In this document: piece by piece, positions 8,135-16,720 of the stretch
Numbering within the stretch: the first letter of the stretch is position 1
How the letters are laid out: each line of letters opens with the position of its first letter
Source of the DNA: an uncultured Gammaproteobacteria bacterium
GTDB lineage: Bacteria > Pseudomonadota > Gammaproteobacteria > Arenicellales > JAANXG01
Assembly: GCA_947258975.1 (NCBI GenBank)
Contig: CAMYKK010000055.1
Location: 1-36,945, forward strand
Direction of reading: 5' to 3'
DNA length: 36,945 nucleotides
Translations under genes and position numbers: made by a program
The notes under the pieces: generated by a model
Told to the model about the DNA's origin: nothing
Seen by the model: the letters and a program-made list of their open reading frames with translations, nothing else
The model's database searches: none

Positions 8135-8761
8135 CTAATCATAAACTGTCAAAAGCGCGTGCAGCTGGCGGCTGAGCTGTGCTTGGACCTCACCGATCGA
8201 CAACGGCACGTTAAGGTCCCGCAACTGGGTGACTTCAAGATCTTGGAAGCCGCAGGGGTCAATGTTCGAAAACGGCGCGAGATCCATATCGACATTGAAA
8301 CTCAGGCCATGGTAGCTCGCGCCGCGGCGCACACGCAGGCCCAGGGCGGCAATTTTTTTGCCTTGTACGTACACCCCGGGCGCCCCGGCTTTTCGTTGCC
8401 CCTGGATATCGTGAGTCGCTAGAAAATCAACGATTAACTGCTCCAAGAGATTCACCAACCACCTGATGCCCTTGGCGCGGCGCTTGATATCGAGCAACGG
8501 GTATACGATCAACTGTCCCGGTCCGTGATAGGTGATCTGGCCTCCGCGATCGGTGGCGATAATCGGAATGTCGCTCACAGCCAAGGTGGACATGTCACAG
8601 TTCAAGCCCTGCGTGTACACCGGTGGATGCTGCACCCACCACGCCTCATCACGGGTCGCGGCGGTTCTTGCCTGGTTAAATACCTTCATCGCGTCCCACA
8701 CCTGCCTATAATCGACCAGCCCCAGGTCGCGCATCTGCACTTCTAATGTGGTAGCTGTCAC
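8135..8761 (-). CDS. lipB: Octanoyl-[ACP]:protein N-octanoyltransferase LipB
   Basis: A 208-residue LipB that moves octanoate from acyl carrier protein to the lipoyl domains of pyruvate and 2-oxoglutarate dehydrogenases and the glycine cleavage H protein, before LipA adds sulfur. The family blocks are present: RGGQITYHGPGQLIVYP, the catalytic lysine region RKAGAPGVYVQGKKIAALG, and the catalytic cysteine in IDPCGFQDLEVTQL. I chose the GTG at 8761 because AAGGAG lies about 8 bases upstream; the ATG at 8734 lacks such a site and would trim the first strand. The frame stays open upstream but there overlaps ybeD. lipA is not next to it in this window. Confidence 0.94.
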   Translation of the reverse strand: MTATTLEVQMRDLGLVDYRQVWDAMKVFNQARTAATRDEAWWVQHPPVYTQGLNCDMSTLAVSDIPIIATDRGGQITYHGPGQLIVYPLLDIKRRAKGIRWLVNLLEQLIVDFLATHDIQGQRKAGAPGVYVQGKKIAALGLRVRRGASYHGLSFNVDMDLAPFSNIDPCGFQDLEVTQLRDLNVPLSIGEVQAQLSRQLHALLTVYD

Positions 8762-8772
8762 CGACCGACTCC

Positions 8773-9072
8773 TTACAGTGTCATCAACACCTCTGGACAG
8801 GCGGCGAGATCGGCGTAAATTGCGTGGATTTGCGATTTGCTGGTCGCTCGAATAATACAGGTAATAGAGATGTATTTTCCGTAGCGGCTGGATCGTGTCT
8901 GACTGAGGAGCAACTCGTCTGTATCTATATGACGCGACACGATATTTTGAACCAAGGCATTGAAACGGGTGGTCCGCCGGCCCATTGCCTTGATTTCGTA
9001 GCGGCACGGGTAGTCCAGCATATCCCAGGGATCCGGGCGCGCGGAGCCGCCGCGACCTTCTTCACCCGACAT
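8773..9072 (-). CDS. ybeD: YbeD/DUF493 family protein
   Basis: A 99-residue small cytoplasmic protein of the UPF0250/DUF493 family, recognised from LDYPCRYEIKAMGR, the central YGKYISITCIIRATSKSQIHAIY-type segment (ferredoxin-like fold) and the C-terminal CPEVLMTL. Function is unproven; the gene commonly lies between dacA and lipB, as here. The ATG at 9072 overlaps the dat stop by 11 bases; an alternative ATG at 9084 adds 4 residues. Neither has a strong ribosome site, which suggests coupling to dat. lipB starts 11 bases after its end. Confidence 0.87.
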   Translation of the reverse strand: MSGEEGRGGSARPDPWDMLDYPCRYEIKAMGRRTTRFNALVQNIVSRHIDTDELLLSQTRSSRYGKYISITCIIRATSKSQIHAIYADLAACPEVLMTL

Positions 9073-9955
9073 TCTGTTTCGCATCGGTTCGGCACTGCGC
9101 TTTGTACTGTTGAAACAAATCGTACATGCGTTGGAATACAGGGCCCGGGCGGCCTTGTGCGACAGCATGATCGTTGATGCGGCTAACTGGCATGATCTCG
9201 TTCGTCGAACTCGTTATCCACACTTCTTCGGCATCGATCATTTGTTGCTCGGTAAAAGCCCGTTCTTCATATGCGACTCCATGGCGATCCATGAGTTCGA
9301 CCACAAGATCACGGGTGATTCCCGGCAGCAGGTTTGGTCCGCGGGGGGCGGTGAGGACGATGTCACCAATCACCGCGAACACATTGGTTGCCGCTCCCTC
9401 GGTCACCACTCCGTCACGGACCAAGACCGCTTCAGCGGCCCCTTGCTCCTTGGCCTGCTGGCGCAACCAGACATTAGCAATCAATGAAGTAGTCTTAATG
9501 TCGCATCGGTGCCAGCGGAAATCCGCAATCGTCACTACCGTCACCCCCTTGGCGACGGATCTGTTGGCCACCGGCGCCAATTTTTGCACGTAGGCAAACA
9601 CCGTGGGTGCTATGCTCTCCGGAAACAAGTGATTGCGAGGCGCAACGCCCCGGGTGACCTGTATGTAAAGGTAATGGGCCTTGTCCGATACCCGCGACAA
9701 CAGTCCGGTTAAGACCTGCTCCCACTCCTGCCGCGTGCAGGGCCGCCGGATGCCGACGGTATCAAGATTATTGTTTAACCGCGCCAGGTGCGCGTCCCAC
9801 CGAAACGCTTGCCCGCCATAAATCGGGACCACTTCGTAAATACCGTCACCAAAGATCAAACCGCGATCAAAAGCCGAGATATGAGCGTCCGCGGGCGCCA
9901 CGAACTCACCATTGATGTAAGCGCTTACCACATCATCAAACATGTCATTCATCAA
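9062..9955 (-). CDS. dat: D-alanine aminotransferase (class IV, PLP)
   Basis: A 297-residue fold-type IV aminotransferase, probably making D-amino acids by exchanging amino groups between D-alanine or D-glutamate and 2-oxo acids. The N-terminus is typical (AYINGEFVAPADAHISAFDRG, then FGDGIYEVV). The PLP lysine is Lys154 in RCDIKTTSLIAN, followed by GAAEAVLVRDG.VTEGAATNVFAV, which binds the cofactor phosphate. Branched-chain aminotransferase and aminodeoxychorismate lyase share the fold; the length, the motifs and the place directly behind dacA favour D-amino-acid transaminase. It starts 3 bases after dacA, with alternative ATGs at 9952 and 9943. Confidence 0.87.
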   Translation of the reverse strand: MMNDMFDDVVSAYINGEFVAPADAHISAFDRGLIFGDGIYEVVPIYGGQAFRWDAHLARLNNNLDTVGIRRPCTRQEWEQVLTGLLSRVSDKAHYLYIQVTRGVAPRNHLFPESIAPTVFAYVQKLAPVANRSVAKGVTVVTIADFRWHRCDIKTTSLIANVWLRQQAKEQGAAEAVLVRDGVVTEGAATNVFAVIGDIVLTAPRGPNLLPGITRDLVVELMDRHGVAYEERAFTEQQMIDAEEVWITSSTNEIMPVSRINDHAVAQGRPGPVFQRMYDLFQQYKAQCRTDAKQNVG

Positions 9956-9958
9956 TTT

Positions 9959-11146
9959 TCACTCAAACCAAAGTAATACGGCGTCCATTGCTCTTTTCCA
10001 CCAAGCACCTTGCGGTACCTCGGACAGTGCAACCAATGGCACTTCCATGAGAGGATTGCTGTTGTATTCGATTCTGGCGAGGCCCAAGGCGTGGCCGGCA
10101 GTAACCGGCGCCACAGCGAATGGCGGGACTTCGAAATGCGCCTTGAGCGAGTCCGTCTGTCCTCGGGGAACAACAACATACACGGCATCAGCTGAACCCA
10201 GCGGAAGCCGGTCACGCTCCCCCTTGAACACTTTGATTTGTGCGGTCGGACTTCCTTCGCCGAACACACGTTTGGATTCATAGCTGGAAAATCCATGTTT
10301 CAACAACGCGTGAACCTCTTTGGCCCGTTGTTTAGCGCTAGCGGTTCCGGTGACCGTGGCGATAAGGCGCATATCATCGCGTTTGGCCGATCCGACCAGA
10401 CAGTATCCGGCGGTACTGGTATGCCCCGTCTTGACCCCATCAACCGAAGCATCCCGCCACAATAAAAGATTTCGATTGTTCTGTTTGATTTTGTTGTAGG
10501 TGAAATCCTTGGTGGAATACCAATCGTAAAACTCCGGAAACTCACGGATGATCGCGGCCGCAATCAGCGATACATCCCGTGCCGAGCTATAATGGTCCGA
10601 GTCAGGAAGGCCCGCCGCGTTGCTAAAATTCGTGTTTCCGAGATTCAACGCATGCGCGTGTTGATTCATGAGCGCGGCAAAACCCTCCTCGGAGCCGGCA
10701 ACATGCTCCGCCAGAGCAACCGCCGCATCGTTACCGGACTGGACAATCAATCCCATCAACAGGTCCTCCACCGAGACCTTGCTGTTGACTTTGACGAACA
10801 TGCGGGATCCCTCGGTGCGCCAAGCCTTCTCGCTGATCTGCGCCAGATCGCCTAACTGCAGGGTGCCTTTGCGAATTTCATGGAATACCACATACGCGGT
10901 CATCAGCTTACTGAGGCTGGCCGGCTCAATCCTTTTATCGGAATTCTTCTCCGCCAATATCCAGCCGGTATTAAAATCCATCAACAACCAAGTCTCAGCG
11001 GTCAATTTGGGGATCGGATTGTTCGATTTAACCAGATCCGGCACCAGTACCGCGAACACCGGGAACGGCAACAACGCCAACCACAGAACAATGACCGCAA
11101 TCAACGGCCTGACGGGAAGCGGTCTGAGATTGCGTCTTCTTGTCAT
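9959..11146 (-). CDS. dacA: D-alanyl-D-alanine carboxypeptidase, PBP5/6 type (DacA)
   Basis: A 395-residue low-molecular-mass penicillin-binding protein that trims the terminal D-Ala from peptidoglycan pentapeptides. A signal peptide covers residues 1-32. The active-site motifs are all visible: Ser77-Leu-Ser-Lys80 (SxxK), Ser137-Gly-Asn139 (SxN) and Lys239-Thr-Gly241 (KTG). The C-terminal PBP5-like domain covers about 290-370 and the end is an amphipathic anchor (WWKRAMDAVLLWFE). Its ATG overlaps the rlpA stop by 4 bases (ATGA), and dat follows almost at once. Confidence 0.95.
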   Translation of the reverse strand: MTRRRNLRPLPVRPLIAVIVLWLALLPFPVFAVLVPDLVKSNNPIPKLTAETWLLMDFNTGWILAEKNSDKRIEPASLSKLMTAYVVFHEIRKGTLQLGDLAQISEKAWRTEGSRMFVKVNSKVSVEDLLMGLIVQSGNDAAVALAEHVAGSEEGFAALMNQHAHALNLGNTNFSNAAGLPDSDHYSSARDVSLIAAAIIREFPEFYDWYSTKDFTYNKIKQNNRNLLLWRDASVDGVKTGHTSTAGYCLVGSAKRDDMRLIATVTGTASAKQRAKEVHALLKHGFSSYESKRVFGEGSPTAQIKVFKGERDRLPLGSADAVYVVVPRGQTDSLKAHFEVPPFAVAPVTAGHALGLARIEYNSNPLMEVPLVALSEVPQGAWWKRAMDAVLLWFE

Positions 11147-11949
11147 TCCACTATTAATGTGGGGTCATAACCCTGCCACATCATCCGCTGCACCATTTTA
11201 TCGGCCTCATCCACTGTGGCGATCGGACCTACGCGCACTCGGTGTATGTCACCGCCGTTCACCCGCACATGCTGCGTGATTACCGGATCATAAGTGTGAC
11301 CATTTAACTGGCGGCGCAGGCGCTCCGCATTATCGCGTTCGGAAAACGCGCCGACCTGAATATATATCGACGGTGAATGCGCTATCGCACTCACCACGGG
11401 TACACCAATATTTTTTTTCGCCAGCATGGTATCCGGGTCCACCGCAACCACCTCCACGAGGCCGGTACCGGTGGCGACGATTCCCAAGCGATACGCAGCG
11501 GCATAAGAGAGATCGATAACACGATTGTGCAGGAACGGGCCTCGGTCATTGACCTTTAACACCACTTGCTTCCCATTGCGCAGATTACGCACCCGCACAT
11601 AGCTGGGAAGAGGTAATGTGCGATGGGCAGCCGTCATCGCGTACATATCGTAGCGCTGACCACTCGACGTGCGGCGTCCGTGAAACATGCGGCCATACCA
11701 CGAGGCGACCCCCCGTTCGCGGTAACCATGGGATGTCCTGACTGGATAGTAGGTCTTGCCATTGACCGTGTAAGGATCGTTACCGGTATCGCTCAACTGC
11801 TCATAGCGTGGTACCGCGTCGGGAACGCGTGACACGTCGACACCTTGATGCCGCGGGGGTCCATCTCGCTGGTAGTAACCGCCCCGCGATTGACCACCGC
11901 AGGCGCACAACGTCAACGACAAACCGATAATCATCGCCACCCGTCGCAT
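11143..11949 (-). CDS. rlpA: RlpA, septal/cell-wall lytic transglycosylase lipoprotein
   Basis: A 268-residue lipoprotein. The signal ends with lipobox LCAC, making Cys17 the probable lipid anchor. The double-psi beta-barrel (about 95-185) includes GVASWYGRMFHGRRTSSG, NDRGPF and RVIDLSYAAA, and a SPOR domain (about 190-268) starts SIYIQVGAFSERDNAERL. RlpA cleaves glycan strands lacking stem peptides at division sites, with the SPOR domain binding denuded glycans. I chose the ATG at 11949 because it gives the lipoprotein signal; the frame is open to 12120, but that stretch runs through a palindromic repeat and has no protein character. It follows mltB after 322 bases and overlaps dacA. Confidence 0.92.
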   Translation of the reverse strand: MRRVAMIIGLSLTLCACGGQSRGGYYQRDGPPRHQGVDVSRVPDAVPRYEQLSDTGNDPYTVNGKTYYPVRTSHGYRERGVASWYGRMFHGRRTSSGQRYDMYAMTAAHRTLPLPSYVRVRNLRNGKQVVLKVNDRGPFLHNRVIDLSYAAAYRLGIVATGTGLVEVVAVDPDTMLAKKNIGVPVVSAIAHSPSIYIQVGAFSERDNAERLRRQLNGHTYDPVITQHVRVNGGDIHRVRVGPIATVDEADKMVQRMMWQGYDPTLIVE

Positions 11950-12050
11950 CGACAATCCGGAGCTTCCACCTGGGATCCGGGAATTTGGCGCAGAGACTTG
12001 CACTGCACGTAGTCGCAGGACCGGGGCGCTGGACGCCGCATTGGAACAAT

Positions 12051-12093
12051 GAAAAATTGGGGTCGGAGTCACAGACTCCGACCCCAATTTTTC
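12051..12093. repeat. Perfect 20-bp inverted repeat between mltB and rlpA
   Basis: Bases 12051-12070 and 12074-12093 are exact reverse complements around a 3-base loop (ACA); the core is TTGGGGTCGGAGTC. Either strand ends in a T run (AATTTTTC), so it can act as an intrinsic terminator both ways. The GGGGTC..GACCCC style resembles repeats linked to REP-associated transposases (RAYTs), but no transposase gene is here. The rest of the 322-base gap (11950-12050 and 12094-12271) shows no gene I can support. Confidence 0.85.
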
Positions 12094-12271
12094 TGTTGAG
12101 TGAAGCACAAGTGCAGACATTCGAGATCGAGCCAGGGCCGGGATAGCCCCGCCTTTATTTTTGCCAAGCGATTGTTAGTATTAAACGTCGTCATTTCATA
12201 GCAGCGACGCTGCGGTTCTCCCTGGGGTGTCGCCATGAATAGGCGCGGGGCGCCTTGATGGAACATCCGGG

Positions 12272-13267
12272 TCAACCGGACACCCGCCTTTTGCGCAGTT
12301 CCTCTCCAAGTTCAAACACCGCCATTGCGTAATGAATGCTGCGGTTATACTTGGTGATCACATAAAAATTATTGAATACGATGCGATACTCCTGCTTGGC
12401 GCCACTTTCCAAGCGCACCAGAGCCGCCTGACTTGCGCCGTTCAAAGGGATGGTGCTGCTGATTCCAGCTTTCGTTAGCCGCGCTACGGTACTATTCGTC
12501 TTCAATTTCTCGGTCACATACCGCTCGACGACGGAATCCTTCTCGACAATGGCATCACCGGCTATCGGTTTGCCAGCCTGCCAGTGATGGCGATGAAGGT
12601 AATTTGCCACACTGCCGATAGCATCCTCTGGCTGCTCGATAAGGTCCCTGCGTTGATCGCCGTTAAAATCAACCGCGTAGTGCCGATAGCTGCTGGCAAT
12701 GAACTGCGGGACGCCCATTGCTCCCGCGTAGGAACCCTTCACCTTCAGCGGATCAAGACCTTCTTCCCAAGTGAGCAACAGGAACTGCTCGAGTTCGCTA
12801 CTGAAAAACGCCCGGCGGCGCGGATACTGCACCACCAGGGTGGTCAACGAATCCAGAACCCGATACCTCCCCATGTTCTGACCGTAGCGGGTTTCCACCC
12901 CGATAATGGCCACGATTACATGCTGCGGAACACCGAATTTCCCCTCCGCCCGGTCCAGAGTTTCTCTGTGCCGCGTCCAGAATTCCATGCCATCGCGAAT
13001 ATGCGTGTCCGTAACAAAAAGTTGTCGGTATCGATGCCAGGGTAGTGCTTCGTAGGGCTTTTTAATGGCTGCCACCACAGTTGGGCGTAACTGCACCTGC
13101 GAGAACACCTGCAACAACTCAGATTTCGGGTACCCGTGCTTGGTAGACAAGTTTTCAATAATGCTTTCAATGACAGGATACTTGGTGATCTCCATTGCGT
13201 CCGCTTCGTAGCCAATGAGCATACTCAGCAACGCGGCCAACCAATAATGTTTCATATTTTCGATCAC
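12272..13267 (-). CDS. mltB: Membrane-bound lytic murein transglycosylase B (MltB)
   Basis: A 331-residue lytic transglycosylase that cuts MurNAc-GlcNAc bonds with formation of 1,6-anhydroMurNAc, the sugar that recycling enzymes later reclaim. The N-terminus is hydrophobic (HYWLAALLSMLIG) but has no lipobox cysteine, so it is probably soluble periplasmic or signal-anchored. The catalytic glutamate is Glu125 in IIGVETRYGQNMGRY, and GSYAGAMGVPQFIASSY with VDFNGDQRRDL is the MltB-type substrate region. The GTG at 13267 overlaps the rodA stop (GTGA); an ATG at 13255 would remove 4 residues, and either could be used. Confidence 0.93.
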   Translation of the reverse strand: MIENMKHYWLAALLSMLIGYEADAMEITKYPVIESIIENLSTKHGYPKSELLQVFSQVQLRPTVVAAIKKPYEALPWHRYRQLFVTDTHIRDGMEFWTRHRETLDRAEGKFGVPQHVIVAIIGVETRYGQNMGRYRVLDSLTTLVVQYPRRRAFFSSELEQFLLLTWEEGLDPLKVKGSYAGAMGVPQFIASSYRHYAVDFNGDQRRDLIEQPEDAIGSVANYLHRHHWQAGKPIAGDAIVEKDSVVERYVTEKLKTNSTVARLTKAGISSTIPLNGASQAALVRLESGAKQEYRIVFNNFYVITKYNRSIHYAMAVFELGEELRKRRVSG

Positions 13268-14361
13268 TTTGGCATGAACTTCTTGTGGGTATGGATGCTC
13301 ATGAGGATACCGAATCCAGCCATCAATGTGACCATCGAGGTGCCCCCGTAACTGATCAAAGGAAGCGGGATGCCGACTACGGGCAAAATCCCCGACACCA
13401 TACCGACATTCACGAATAGATAGAAGAAAAACGTCAACGCCAAACTACCCGCGACCAGACGCGAAAACGTGTCCCGCGCGTAAAAAGAAATGTAGATGCC
13501 ACGGCCAGTCACAAATATATACAAGGAAATCAATAACACCGCACCGATTAGACCGAACTCCTCGCCGAAAACCGCGAATATGAAATCGGTAACCCGCTCC
13601 GGGATGAACTCCAGTTGCGACTGACTCCCGTGCAACCACCCTTTGCCGTAGACGCCGCCCGATCCTACCGCGATGATGGACTGAATCGTGTGATAACCCG
13701 CACCCAAGGGATCGGACCACGGGTCAAACAAGGTCACAATACGGCGCTGCTGGTATTCATGCAACATCGACCAGGAAAACGGGCCGGCCGCAGCCAACGC
13801 CGCCAGCGCGAGCAGCAGATAGCTCCACCGCAGCCCAGCCAGAAAGATCGCAATGATTCCCGACACTGCGATCAGTACGGCGGTGCCCAAGTCCGGTTGC
13901 AGCACCACCAACAACACCGGCGCTGCGACAATCGACAGCGCGATGAGCACATCCCGCCAGCCGGGGGGCAACGTCTGCCGAGTCAGCAACCACGCCACCA
14001 TCATTGGCACGCCGAGTTTCATGATTTCCGCGGGCTGAAACCGGAACAAACCGAGATTGATCCAGCGCTGTGCCCCATGTCCGACGATACCCACCAGCAA
14101 TACCAGGGCGAGCAGGACAAGTCCGACACCGAAAATATGCGGCGACCACCTGGAGAGCGCCTCTGGCGGCACTTGCGCCAGCGCGATCAACACCGCAAAG
14201 CCGATCGCCACGCGCACACCTTGTCGGAGCAGCAACGACAAATCCTCTCCTCCGGCGCTGTATAGTATCAACAGGCTCAGACCACAAAGGAGAATCAGCC
14301 CTGCCAGCAACGGTGGATCCAGATGCCAGAACTCGTCACGTTTGATCGGGTCGGCCATCAC
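13264..14361 (-). CDS. rodA: Rod-shape SEDS peptidoglycan polymerase RodA
   Basis: A 365-residue SEDS-family protein with about ten membrane segments that polymerises lipid II into glycan strands in the elongation machine. Recognised by RWINLGLFRFQPAEIMKLG, the VLQPDLGTAVLI segment with the family's essential aspartate, LIGAVLLISLY and the C-terminal GIPLPLISYGGTSM. It acts with PBP2 (mrdA), whose gene lies directly upstream and overlaps it by 26 bases. The reading frame starts MMADPIKRDEFW. mltB overlaps its 3' end by 4 bases. Confidence 0.96.
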   Translation of the reverse strand: MMADPIKRDEFWHLDPPLLAGLILLCGLSLLILYSAGGEDLSLLLRQGVRVAIGFAVLIALAQVPPEALSRWSPHIFGVGLVLLALVLLVGIVGHGAQRWINLGLFRFQPAEIMKLGVPMMVAWLLTRQTLPPGWRDVLIALSIVAAPVLLVVLQPDLGTAVLIAVSGIIAIFLAGLRWSYLLLALAALAAAGPFSWSMLHEYQQRRIVTLFDPWSDPLGAGYHTIQSIIAVGSGGVYGKGWLHGSQSQLEFIPERVTDFIFAVFGEEFGLIGAVLLISLYIFVTGRGIYISFYARDTFSRLVAGSLALTFFFYLFVNVGMVSGILPVVGIPLPLISYGGTSMVTLMAGFGILMSIHTHKKFMPK

Positions 14362-16240
14362 GCAAGTCCGTAATCTTACTTTTCGGGGGAACGAGCGGTT
14401 CGACTGAACCGGTGAGGAAGTAATCCATTACACGGCGGGCGATCGGCGCGGCGGTGCGGCTGCCGCTACCTCCGTTTTCAGCGATCACGGCCACTGCAAT
14501 CTTGGGATCCTCCACCGGCGCAAAGGCAATAAATAGTGAGTGGTCACGAAACCGCTTGGCGATTTTCTTCTCATCGTAGCGAGCCCCTTGCGCAATACCA
14601 ATCACCTGTGCAGTACCGGTCTTACCGGCAATCCGGTATTCCGCGCTTTGGCCCACGCGCCGTGCAGTACCACGCTGACCGTGGACAACGTCGGTCAAGG
14701 CCTGGATGACCCGATCATAGTATTGATCGTTGCCGAGCTTGACCTTCTCGAGCACCTCGGGCTGCGACACCCGACGAATTTTGGTCTGGGGTTCCTCGAT
14801 GCTGTGTACGAGCCGGGGCCTGATGCGCTTTCCGTGGTTGGCCAAGGTTCCGGTGACCGTTGCCAGTTGCAACGGCGTCACCAAGGTGTAACCCTGGCCG
14901 ATTCCGGCGATGACCGTCTCTCCCGGATACCACGGCTGCCCCTTCACGCGCCGTTTCCAGGCTTTCGAAGGCACCAAACCGCTCGGTTCACCTTCAAGAT
15001 CAACACCGGTAATGCGGCCAAAACCGTATCGGGTCAGAAATTCATGGAGTTTGTCGATGCCAAGCGAGTGTGCCAATTGATAAAAGTATGTATCACAGGA
15101 TTGCACAATAGCATCACGCAGATTCATCGATCCGTGGCCGGCCCGCTTCCAGCACCGATAGCGGTGGCGGCTACCCTTTAATGAAAACCACCCCGGACAG
15201 AACACCGCGTACTCCGGGCTGCGGCGATTCTCCAGCGCCGCCAGCGAAAACAGACCCTTGATGGTCGAACCCGGCGCGTAACGGCCATTCAAGGCCCGAT
15301 TGAGTAACGGGCGCGATGACGATTCACGCAATACCTTATAGGATTTCGCGTCGATGCCGTTCACAAACGGATTGGGGTCGTACACCGGATTGCTGACAAA
15401 CGCCAATACCGCGCCAGTTTTTGGCTCAATGGCCACCACTGCTCCTTCGAATTCCCCAAGCGACTCCCGGGCCACCGTTTGCAGCTCAGTATCGATATTC
15501 AGGTGGACATTGCCCCCCGCAACCGGGCTGGTTCGCGCCAGGGTACGCACCACACGGCCGTGGGCATTGGTCTCGACCTGCTCGTAACCCACTGCGCCGA
15601 GTAATACGTCTTCGTAACGATCCTCGATCCCCAATTTCCCGATGTAATCGGTCCCGCGATATGCGGCGCGATCAATCCGGCCCAAGTCCGCCTCGCTGAT
15701 TCGCCCGACATAACCCACGACATGAACGAGTTCCGCGCCGAGAGGATAATGGCGCTGCAGCCTGGCGCGCAACTCGATCCCGTTGAACCGGTGTTGATTT
15801 ACCGCAAAACGCCCGACCTCGTCATCCGTTAGCCCTGCCTTGAGGGTCTGTGCCTCGAATCCCGGCCGTGCGTGTTGCGTCTCTTTGAACCGCTCCAAGT
15901 CCTTTTCGCTGAGCTCCACGAGCTGTCCCACCTGTCGCAGCAAACTGTCCATGTTGTCCACCCGATCGGGGGTGACTTCCAACGTATAAACAGGAAGATT
16001 CTCGGCTAGAATCACGCCGTTTCGATCATATATTTGTCCGCGCACCGGCGGAATCGGGACCAAGCGAATACGATTGTCTTGGGATAAGGTAGCATAGTGT
16101 TGATGCTGGTCTACTTGCAGGTAGAACAAGCGCAGCACCAGTATCGCAACCAGCGCGACACAAATCACCACCGCAAATACCAGACGCGACTGAATGACGT
16201 TGGTTTCGCGCAAATAGTCTTTTAAGGTAAGTTCGTCCAT
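14336..16240 (-). CDS. mrdA: Penicillin-binding protein 2 (MrdA), elongation transpeptidase
   Basis: A 634-residue class B penicillin-binding protein with an N-terminal membrane helix (about 19-42), a dimerisation/pedestal domain starting VRGQIYDRNG (66-75) and a C-terminal transpeptidase. Active-site motifs: Ser325-Thr-Ile-Lys328 (SxxK), Ser381-Cys-Asp383 (SxD, as in E. coli PBP2) and Lys540-Thr-Gly542. Length matches E. coli MrdA (633). It cross-links side-wall peptidoglycan made by RodA. It begins directly after the mreD stop with no gap, which places it in the mre-mrd operon. Confidence 0.97.
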   Translation of the reverse strand: MDELTLKDYLRETNVIQSRLVFAVVICVALVAILVLRLFYLQVDQHQHYATLSQDNRIRLVPIPPVRGQIYDRNGVILAENLPVYTLEVTPDRVDNMDSLLRQVGQLVELSEKDLERFKETQHARPGFEAQTLKAGLTDDEVGRFAVNQHRFNGIELRARLQRHYPLGAELVHVVGYVGRISEADLGRIDRAAYRGTDYIGKLGIEDRYEDVLLGAVGYEQVETNAHGRVVRTLARTSPVAGGNVHLNIDTELQTVARESLGEFEGAVVAIEPKTGAVLAFVSNPVYDPNPFVNGIDAKSYKVLRESSSRPLLNRALNGRYAPGSTIKGLFSLAALENRRSPEYAVFCPGWFSLKGSRHRYRCWKRAGHGSMNLRDAIVQSCDTYFYQLAHSLGIDKLHEFLTRYGFGRITGVDLEGEPSGLVPSKAWKRRVKGQPWYPGETVIAGIGQGYTLVTPLQLATVTGTLANHGKRIRPRLVHSIEEPQTKIRRVSQPEVLEKVKLGNDQYYDRVIQALTDVVHGQRGTARRVGQSAEYRIAGKTGTAQVIGIAQGARYDEKKIAKRFRDHSLFIAFAPVEDPKIAVAVIAENGGSGSRTAAPIARRVMDYFLTGSVEPLVPPKSKITDLRDGRPDQT

Positions 16241-16720
16241 CTAACTGATTCGCGCATAGCGGCGCACGTCCCGCATCACGACGAACAACCATGGCCAGAT
16301 CATGACTCCGATCAGGCTGGACATCCAATACATCCAATCGATTTGCAGTTCGCCGAGCAGGCTTCGCATCCAACCCACGAGACTCTTATATATAAGTAGC
16401 AGCAAGAATACGCTCAAAGACTGTTGCCACCATGGAAACATGCGAATACGTAAGTGTAAACGGCTGGTCAGATAAGCCAAAGTCGCCATGCCGAGTGCGT
16501 GAACACCAAGTAAATTCGCATTGGTGACGTCCACCAGCAAGCCTATCGACCACCCCATCCCGGTTCCGAAACGATTCGGAATCGCCAGACACCAGTAGAT
16601 CAGCACCAACACTATCCAATCGGGGCGGTAGGGCAATATCCATCCCGGCAACGGGATCAGGTTCAACACGAACGCCACCACGAACGTCAAGCACACGACG
16701 AGCCAACGCGCACCGTTCAT
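16241..16720 (-). CDS. mreD: Rod-shape-determining membrane protein MreD
   Basis: A 159-residue inner-membrane protein with about five hydrophobic segments and conserved features such as PYRPDWIVLVLIYWCLAIPN and GIGWSIGLLVD-like residues, then GVHALGMATLAYL. It links MreB/MreC to the elongation machine. The start overlaps the mreC stop by 4 bases (ATGA), and mrdA follows at once. Size and position are typical. Confidence 0.93.
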   Translation of the reverse strand: MNGARWLVVCLTFVVAFVLNLIPLPGWILPYRPDWIVLVLIYWCLAIPNRFGTGMGWSIGLLVDVTNANLLGVHALGMATLAYLTSRLHLRIRMFPWWQQSLSVFLLLLIYKSLVGWMRSLLGELQIDWMYWMSSLIGVMIWPWLFVVMRDVRRYARIS

